DNA of 64,000 bases. Source: Rheinheimera sp. D18. Lineage in GTDB: Bacteria; Pseudomonadota; Gammaproteobacteria; Enterobacterales; Alteromonadaceae. Location: positions 496,001 through 560,000 of the forward strand of contig NZ_CP037745.1 of the NCBI RefSeq assembly GCF_004345025.1. Reading direction: 5' to 3'. A program made the position numbers and the translations under genes. The notes under the pieces were generated by a model that searched no databases, had not been told where the DNA came from, and saw nothing but the letters and a program-made list of their open reading frames with translations. Of this stretch, positions 58,303-64,000 are shown piece by piece; position 1 is the stretch's first letter; every line of letters starts with the position of its first letter.

Positions 58303-58331
58303 AATTAACAATTGGATCTGACCCCGAAGGT
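58303..58331 (+). repeat. REP-like repeat copy C
   Basis: A 29-base sequence, AATTAACAATTGGATCTGAC continued by CCCGAAGGT, identical to copy D exactly 60 bases further on. Confidence 0.8.
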
Positions 58332-58362
58332 TCGAAGGTTTTGTAAATCGCCGAAACAAGAT

Positions 58363-58391
58363 AATTAACAATTGGATCTGACCCCGAAGGT
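58363..58391 (+). repeat. REP-like repeat copy D
   Basis: Identical over 29 bases to copy C. It ends ten bases before the stop codon of the second pilin gene. Confidence 0.8.
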
Positions 58392-58400
58392 CTTGACGGT

Positions 58401-58850
58401 TCAGCAAATACCTGCCGCTATACAAGACCCCGACTGCTGCCAAACCAAAGCGCCACTAGTTGGAGCTGGCGTTAAAATGTAGGTTTCTGAATCTAACTCT
58501 GCAGCTGCTGTCAGTGTTATAACACCAGTGCTTGTCGTAATTGCAGCCAAAGCTACTCTGGGGTTTGAAGTTATAGTGCTGAATGTTACACCGAGTTCCG
58601 CTTCAGTATCGCAGTTAACCAACTGCCCTTGGCCTCTGGTTTGATAACAAACATCAATAGCATTTTTTAATGTAGATGCTTGTAGCACAACTTCGGTAAA
58701 TTTTGTTCTTTTAGCGTAGGTTTGGTATTGCGGAATGGCTAAAGAAGCGAGTATACCGATAATCGCTACTACAATCATCAGCTCTATTAAAGTGAAACCT
58801 GATGATAGATAAAAGGAAGGCGATAGCCTTCCTTTGTTTAAGAAACGCAC
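58401..58850 (-). CDS. Second type IV pilin, non-ATG start, coupled to pilA
   Basis: A ~149-residue pilin. The mature part begins [17 protein letters not shown] after a Gly, with Glu+5, and ends in a disulfide pair SCIAAGIC. It is clearly a paralogue of the pilin upstream. No ATG precedes the FTLIEL motif except one inside pilA (58895). The best start is GTG 58850, two bases after the pilA stop, giving an 18-residue leader, longer than usual. No ribosome site is visible, so reinitiation is likely. A hairpin that looks like a pilA terminator lies inside this leader. It could be a poorly expressed or decaying duplicate. Confidence 0.75.
   Translation of the reverse strand: MRFLNKGRLSPSFYLSSGFTLIELMIVVAIIGILASLAIPQYQTYAKRTKFTEVVLQASTLKNAIDVCYQTRGQGQLVNCDTEAELGVTFSTITSNPRVALAAITTSTGVITLTAAAELDSETYILTPAPTSGALVWQQSGSCIAAGIC
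58812..58835 (-). terminator. Hairpin after pilA, inside the second pilin's leader
   Basis: Perfect ten-base stem AAAGGAAGGC / GCCTTCCTTT with a four-base loop, starting 18 bases after the pilA stop, with a short T-run within the stem end. It may partly terminate pilA transcription and so lower expression of the second pilin. Confidence 0.55.
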
Positions 58851-58852
58851 TA

Positions 58853-59278
58853 TTAACAGATACCGTCTTGAATACAAGATCCTGTTTGAACCCACGTTAA
58901 GGTTCCGTCAACTGGAGTTGGCGTTAAAATAAATGTTGCGTTGTTAACAGTAGCTGCACCAGTGGCGGTAATCGCTGCCGTAGTGGCTGCAATAGCTACC
59001 GAAGTAACGTTAGTACCAGCTGCGGCGCCAGTTAAATCTGAACCAATTTCAGCAGCGGTATCGCATTTTGCTAAATCACCAGCACCTCGGGTTTGGAAGC
59101 ATACGTCTACAGCGCTTTTAACAGACTGAGCAGCTAAAACTACTTCGGTAAAACGAGATTTTTTGGTGTAAGTTTGGTACTGCGGTAACGCGATAGCTGC
59201 TAAAATACCTATAATCGCTACCACGATCATTAATTCAATTAAGGTAAAACCTTGTTGTACGCGTTTCATGTTGTTCAT
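58853..59278 (-). CDS. pilA: PilA, major type IV pilin
   Basis: A 141-residue prepilin: leader [10 protein letters not shown] cleaved before Phe11, Glu at +5 of the mature chain (FTLIE), a long hydrophobic helix, an Ala/Thr-rich globular part and a C-terminal disulfide pair SCIQDGIC, with another pair at CFQTRG and KCDTA. AGGAG lies six bases before the first ATG, so the longer leader is favoured over the ATG at codon 4. It should form the pilus fibre after PilD processing. Its 381-base upstream region is AT-rich; I see no convincing sigma-54 site. Confidence 0.94.
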   Translation of the reverse strand: MNNMKRVQQGFTLIELMIVVAIIGILAAIALPQYQTYTKKSRFTEVVLAAQSVKSAVDVCFQTRGAGDLAKCDTAAEIGSDLTGAAAGTNVTSVAIAATTAAITATGAATVNNATFILTPTPVDGTLTWVQTGSCIQDGIC

Positions 59279-59659
59279 GTGTATCTCCTGAGTTTAAATC
59301 GCCGTTGGGCTGTTATATATTTTGGCCGTTTTTGCTAACGGCGCAAGCTATTTATAAAAGTTTTGGTGCGTTTTTAATAAGTTATTGCTATATAACAAGA
59401 TTATTAATTAATTGCGCAAAAAAATAACTTTTTAATAGTACTAAAGGATTAGTTTTGTAGTCTAATATATGTACCTATTAAAGCAGTTTTTAGGCGGTTT
59501 TTGCATTCTGTCGCTACTATTAAACCATTTACCGCTACCCGAAGCCTTGTTGCCAGCGTTAATTACTTAGAGGGTCAGATCCAGAATTAACAAGTAAATA
59601 ACAGTTGGAGCTGACCCTCTAAGTATGAACCAGCGTTAATTATTGGCTCTAACCCTAGG
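59279..59659. other. 381-base gene-free stretch upstream of pilA
   Basis: AT-rich. It must hold the pilA promoter, which I could not place with confidence, and contains the inverted REP-like element at 59553-59642. No open frame is supported. Confidence 0.6.
59553..59642. repeat. Inverted REP-like element flanked by 13-base direct repeats (copy E)
   Basis: Two 19-base arms, ACTTAGAGGGTCAGATCCA at 59565-59583 and its complement with one mismatch at 59606-59624, form a hairpin. Outside them the 13-base sequence CCAGCGTTAATTA occurs directly repeated at 59553-59565 and 59630-59642, sharing one base with the left arm. The arms contain the GGATCTGACCC core of copies A-D. Confidence 0.8.
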
Positions 59660-60328
59660 TTAGGCCCATATCGCCATACGGGCTAAAAATTGCTGCCCCC
59701 ATGGTGAAAGCAGGCAAATAATTAACAGGCTGTTACCTAAAATAACTAAAGCAAACTCGCGGCGAAATGAGCGTTTACTGCGTTTATGCGCTAATTTTTG
59801 CTGGGCGATATACGCACCTGGCCAGCCGCCAATTAAGCTAAATAGTTGCAGGCTTTCTTCTGTTAAGCGGCTGCCGTGACGGGCGATGGCGGCGTCTTTG
59901 TCGGCCTTATATAGCCAATAGGTAAACAAGCTGGCTTCTATATAAAGTAGGGGTAGCACATATAACAGCTTGCCAAATAATAAGCCGAGTATAACGGCAA
60001 CCAATACGATGATACGAAATATTAAGGCAATGTAGTTGGTGTGGGCAATGTCTCGCTCGCCTGCCAATTTAAGCTTAGAGCGTGTTGCCGCGATTTGGTT
60101 GGTGTTTGTCTTGGCGTTAGCGCTAATAAGCTGCCACGGTGCGGCGATGTTGCGGCCTTTGTGGTCTTGTTGCAGGCTAAATTGTAGCCGGTCGCCGTTT
60201 TGTGGCCGTAGGTTGCGCTGTGTATTATCACGAATGTGAAAAAACAGTTTCTCAGTAGTTTGGTCGCAGACGACAAAGCCGTAGCCTTTGTCGTCATGCC
60301 AATATACTACTGTGCCACTGAGTTGCAT
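59660..60328 (-). CDS. Cold-shock domain plus DUF1294 membrane protein
   Basis: A 222-residue fusion. Residues ~1-66 are a cold-shock nucleic-acid-binding domain (GTVVYWHDDKGYGFVV, LFFHIRD), and ~95-215 a DUF1294 membrane domain with four hydrophobic segments and the motif LIGGWPGAYIAQQKLAHKRS, split by the helix end. The fusion is a known family in gammaproteobacteria whose role is not established. It might bind RNA at the membrane; that is inference. It sits alone between the pilin region and nadC. Confidence 0.9.
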   Translation of the reverse strand: MQLSGTVVYWHDDKGYGFVVCDQTTEKLFFHIRDNTQRNLRPQNGDRLQFSLQQDHKGRNIAAPWQLISANAKTNTNQIAATRSKLKLAGERDIAHTNYIALIFRIIVLVAVILGLLFGKLLYVLPLLYIEASLFTYWLYKADKDAAIARHGSRLTEESLQLFSLIGGWPGAYIAQQKLAHKRSKRSFRREFALVILGNSLLIICLLSPWGQQFLARMAIWA

Positions 60329-60441
60329 TCGGGTGTCCTGTAAAACGGTTATGGCGCTATGACTCGTGGTGCGAGTAAAAGTTTAATTGGCCACGATAAC
60401 GCCGTTACTATTTGGCTTAAAGCGCGCGGCCTAGCTACAGG

Positions 60442-61835
<1,394 letters not shown>

Positions 61836-61903
61836 TAATAATCCTCAGCACAGACAATAGCGTCATAGCTTACTGACACCGCCAGATAAAGGCAAAATTT
61901 CTG

Positions 61904-62473
61904 ATGACTACGCTGAAGTTCCTGACGCTACCTGAGATGTTTATTCGCCAAAGCCCACATTGTGATGCTCGCCCTGAAGGTGAAGCCGTTAGCCTGCTAG
62001 TGATCCACAATATTAGCTTGCCGGCAGGGCAATTTGCCTCAGTGCCCGAGCAGAGCCATGTTGATGCATTATTTATGGGCACATTAGATACGAATGCTGA
62101 TGCCAGCTTCGCCTGTTTGCAAGGTTTAAGGGTGTCGGCACATTGCGTAATTTGGCGTGATGGTCGCATTTTCAATTATGTGCCATTTTCGCATCGGGCT
62201 TGGCATGCTGGCGTAAGCCAATTTGCTGGACGCGAGCGTTGCAACGATTTTTCTATTGGTATTGAATTAGAAGGCACCGACAATTTGCCGTATACTGAGC
62301 AGCAATATCAAAGCTTGGTTGCGCTCACTTATTTTATTGTGCAGCAACATCCAGCGATTACGCCAGAACGTATAGTTGGGCACTGTGATATTGCGCCGGG
62401 GCGGAAAACTGACCCTGGCATCGCGTTTGATTGGATGCGCTACCGAAGTGCGGTAAGGGAGTTTTTTCTATGA
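61904..62473 (+). CDS. ampD: AmpD, 1,6-anhydro-MurNAc-L-alanine amidase
   Basis: A 189-residue zinc amidase of the Amidase_2 family. Zinc ligands: His35 (LLVIHNISLP), His160 and Asp170 (GHCDIAPGRKTDPG), with Lys168 nearby as in AmpD. No signal peptide, so it is the cytoplasmic recycling enzyme that removes the stem peptide from anhydro-muropeptides. Its loss classically induces AmpC where AmpR is present. It overlaps ampE by four bases. Confidence 0.96.
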   Translation: MTTLKFLTLPEMFIRQSPHCDARPEGEAVSLLVIHNISLPAGQFASVPEQSHVDALFMGTLDTNADASFACLQGLRVSAHCVIWRDGRIFNYVPFSHRAWHAGVSQFAGRERCNDFSIGIELEGTDNLPYTEQQYQSLVALTYFIVQQHPAITPERIVGHCDIAPGRKTDPGIAFDWMRYRSAVREFFL

Positions 62474-63327
62474 CATTAATTAGTATGTTGCTAGCGTTAA
62501 TTATTGAACGTTTGGCAGTACGCAGCGACACATGGCAAGCTAGTGGCTATTGCCGTGCTTATGTGCGTTTTACGGCAAATTCAGGTTTAGCTAAATTAGC
62601 GCACCATCGTTTGGGGCAGTATATTTGGTTATTACTACCGGGCGCCGTAGTAGCGCTGCCGTTATATCTGGCTGGCAGCCATTTATTGTATTTAGTGGTA
62701 AACACACTAGTGCTGTTAGTCGGCATTGGTTGTTGGCATTATCGTCAGTTATATAAGCAATATTTAAATGCGATGGACCGTGGTGATGAAGAAGCCGGTT
62801 TTATTGCTATGCAGCAAATTCGCACTGATATGGGCAGTAACCGCGAGCAAAGTAGCTATGGCCAAATATTGGTATGGTTAAATTTCCGCTATTACGCTGC
62901 AGTGGTGTTTTGGTTTTTAATCTTAGGTGCGTTTGGCGTTATTACCTATGTGCTAGTGCGTCATTTACAAGAAGCGGTAGCTGAAGATGACACCGCAGCG
63001 TACGCCGCTTGCCTGCGTACTGAGCACAATGCTGTACCTTGTATTGCGCACTGGGCTAATTGGTTTCCTACTCGGTTATTTGCCTTAGGCTTTGCTTTGG
63101 TGGGTAATTTTTCTCGTGCCTCGGCAAGTTTGCTGGGTTACTTTTTAGATTTTACCGCCGACAACGAAGAAGTATTGGCTGAAGTGGCAATGGCCGCCGA
63201 GCCTATACCCGCGGAAAGCTTAAATACATTAGAAGATAGCAGCACTATGTTGCAGCTGGCAAAACGTAATATGTTGTTCTTTTTAGCTTTTGCGGCAATT
63301 CTTACCTTAACGGGTTGGTTGGGGTAA
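62470..63327 (+). CDS. ampE: AmpE family inner-membrane protein
   Basis: A 285-residue membrane protein with four predicted helices (~55-72, ~75-92, ~145-170, ~265-284). The N-terminus LISMLLALIIERLAVRSD and the cytoplasmic loop with YGQILVWLNFRYYAAVVFWF, followed by LFALGFALVGNFSRAS, match AmpE. It is a membrane protein of uncertain function encoded after ampD. ATG 62470 overlaps the ampD stop; the longer frame from 62431 lies inside ampD. Confidence 0.93.
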   Translation: MTLISMLLALIIERLAVRSDTWQASGYCRAYVRFTANSGLAKLAHHRLGQYIWLLLPGAVVALPLYLAGSHLLYLVVNTLVLLVGIGCWHYRQLYKQYLNAMDRGDEEAGFIAMQQIRTDMGSNREQSSYGQILVWLNFRYYAAVVFWFLILGAFGVITYVLVRHLQEAVAEDDTAAYAACLRTEHNAVPCIAHWANWFPTRLFALGFALVGNFSRASASLLGYFLDFTADNEEVLAEVAMAAEPIPAESLNTLEDSSTMLQLAKRNMLFFLAFAAILTLTGWLG

Positions 63328-63348
63328 ACTGGTATAGTAGTTTTTTCT

Positions 63349-63444
63349 AACTTGCTTAGTCACGCTAACACGCCGTAAACCCATCCCTGGGGGCTCGTTT
63401 TCGCCCGTCCAGGGCTGCAACGGTTAGCTTAGCCTAAGCAAGTT
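63349..63444. repeat. Palindromic repeat element, copy 2 (11-bp terminal inverted repeats)
   Basis: AACTTGCTTAG at 63349-63359 and its perfect complement at 63434-63444 enclose a core similar to copy 1 in opposite orientation: AACACGCCGTAAACCC, CTGGGGGCTCG and CAACGGTTAGCTTA. An inner stem GCTAAC / GTTAGC replaces CCAAC / GTTGG of copy 1, and CCCTGG / CCAGGG forms a third stem. Confidence 0.8.
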
Positions 63445-63487
63445 CTCACTTCTTAGAAGTTATTCGCTATCGGTTAGAACCCTTCAG

Positions 63488-63548
63488 CGCGCAGCGACAG
63501 AGTGTCTGAGCCCTGCCGAAGGCAATAGGGCGAGTTGCTGGCGCGAGC
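63488..63548. repeat. Imperfect nested hairpin downstream of repeat copy 2
   Basis: Inner stem GCCCTGCC / GGCAATAGGGC (63510-63531, with an AAT bulge) inside an outer imperfect stem CGCGCAGCGAC / GTTGCTGGCGCG. It resembles a REP unit, but no second copy is visible in the window. Confidence 0.45.
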
Positions 63549-63600
63549 ACAGAAGGCGTTGCAACCGGTAATGAAACTTAGTAATACCTGTTTACTACTA

Positions 63601-63615
63601 TCCGGTCATACCAAT
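63601..63615. promoter_or_regulatory. Possible second PdhR half-conserved site
   Basis: TCCGGTCATACCAAT keeps the GGT-N3-ACC centre and one full arm of the PdhR box at 63749, but the left arm is degraded. Confidence 0.35.
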
Positions 63616-63748
63616 TTTTACAACTTCAGCTAACTGTCATTAATTTTGAGCTATTGCTCTAACTATATTCCGCTTTTGCTTTCGCCAATATTCTCTGCTT
63701 TATTTACTTACTAAGCAGAAACTGCTACCTTATCGCCACTTAAATATT

Positions 63749-63763
63749 ATTGGTAAGACCAAT
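63749..63763. promoter_or_regulatory. PdhR operator upstream of pdhR
   Basis: A perfect palindrome ATTGGTAAGACCAAT, the known PdhR box (ATTGGT-N3-ACCAAT), 46 bases before the pdhR start. It suggests pyruvate-responsive autoregulation as in E. coli. Confidence 0.85.
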
Positions 63764-63809
63764 TTACATTGGCAGTTTAAGCCCTACTACAGGAAACGCC
63801 TAAAGCAGC

Positions 63810-64000
63810 ATGGCAGATTTGAAAATTAAACCAGCAAAACTCTCTGATCGCATAGTCGAGCAACTAGAAAATATGTTGCTTGAGGGGAGCTTTACGCCTG
63901 GACAAAAACTGCCGCCAGAACGTGATCTTGCCGAGATGTTTGCGGTGTCGCGGCCATCGCTACGCGAGGCAATTCAAAAGCTGGAAGCTAAAGGCTTAAT
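63810..64000 (+). CDS. pdhR: PdhR, GntR-family regulator (3' end outside window)
   Basis: The first 63 codons of a GntR regulator, cut off by the window edge. Seen: [20 protein letters not shown] and [21 protein letters not shown], the winged helix-turn-helix of the PdhR/FadR group. The PdhR box just upstream and the ampD-ampE neighbourhood identify it as PdhR, which represses pyruvate dehydrogenase genes until pyruvate releases it. The start ATG 63810 follows CAGGAAACGCC, with a ribosome site some 13 bases away, slightly far. Confidence 0.9.
   Translation, partial: MADLKIKPAKLSDRIVEQLENMLLEGSFTPGQKLPPERDLAEMFAVSRPSLREAIQKLEAKGL

Larger units (their letters stand above)
63328..63809. other. 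482-base gene-free stretch between ampE and pdhR
   Basis: Holds repeat element copy 2 (63349-63444), a second hairpin-forming segment (63488-63548) and the pdhR regulatory region (63601-63763). No supported open frame. Confidence 0.7.

Noticed and set aside
59279..59460. Sigma-54 promoter for pilA
   Set aside because: I searched the minus strand for a TGGCAC-N5-TTGC pattern and found no acceptable match; the region is simply AT-rich.
63488..63548. Integron attC site
   Set aside because: The nested hairpin lacks the paired core sites of attC, and no cassette or integrase is nearby; a REP-like unit is more likely.

Overview
The window looks like chromosomal DNA of a gammaproteobacterium of the Alteromonadales type. 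A Rheinheimera/Alishewanella-like organism is my guess from gene content, moderate GC and gene order; this is an inference, not a search result. Nearly all of it is coding. I see no tRNA, rRNA, CRISPR array, prophage or complete insertion sequence. The strongest landmarks are the complete division and cell wall (dcw) cluster from mraZ to lpxC, and the RNase P RNA gene.

Layout. (1) 0-16 kb is a mixed region: the end of a YhiN-type flavoprotein, two poorly known genes, an S9 peptidase, a CBS protein and a small exported protein. It also holds a three-gene phosphorelay operon (HPt protein, giant hybrid histidine kinase, REC-GGDEF diguanylate cyclase), a second membrane-bound GGDEF protein with a degraded active site, a small cytochrome c and RecQ. 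(2) 16-23 kb carries a thioesterase, RarD and DUF599 genes, then the conserved block dolP-diaA-yraN-lpoA / rsmI / rnpB. (3) 23-29.5 kb lies between rnpB and mraZ: a TonB-dependent receptor, an NlpC/P60 cysteine peptidase, an L-Ala-D/L-Glu epimerase and an RpiR-type regulator. The peptidase-epimerase pair matches the YkfC-YkfB logic of murein peptide catabolism. (4) 29.9-47.5 kb is the dcw operon mraZ-rsmH-ftsL-ftsI-murE-murF-mraY-murD-ftsW-murG-murC-ddl-ftsQ-ftsA-ftsZ-lpxC, with overlapping or nearly touching genes. (5) 47.5-53.2 kb is dciA, secA, mutT, yacG, zapD and coaE, the same order as in many relatives; no secM is visible. (6) 53.2-59.3 kb is a type IV pilus locus, pilD-pilC-pilB and two tandem pilin genes, interrupted by a type II toxin-antitoxin pair embedded in REP-like repeats. 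(7) 59.6-64 kb carries a cold-shock/DUF1294 protein, nadC, a membrane-anchored retropepsin-like protease, ampD-ampE and the start of pdhR with a clear PdhR operator.

Taken together the window is rich in peptidoglycan functions: synthesis (mur, mraY, ftsI, ftsW), its outer-membrane activator (lpoA), recycling (ampD/ampE) and a probable murein-peptide degradation module. The most interesting non-coding signals are two repeat families. One is a ~100-bp element with terminal inverted repeats whose two copies show covarying stems. The other is a REP-like family with the core GGATCTGACCC, clustered around the toxin-antitoxin and pilin genes. I did not find a convincing wholly new enzymatic system. 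The best candidates for follow-up are the muropeptide module, the phosphorelay operon, the tandem pilins with an unusual start, and the two repeat families.
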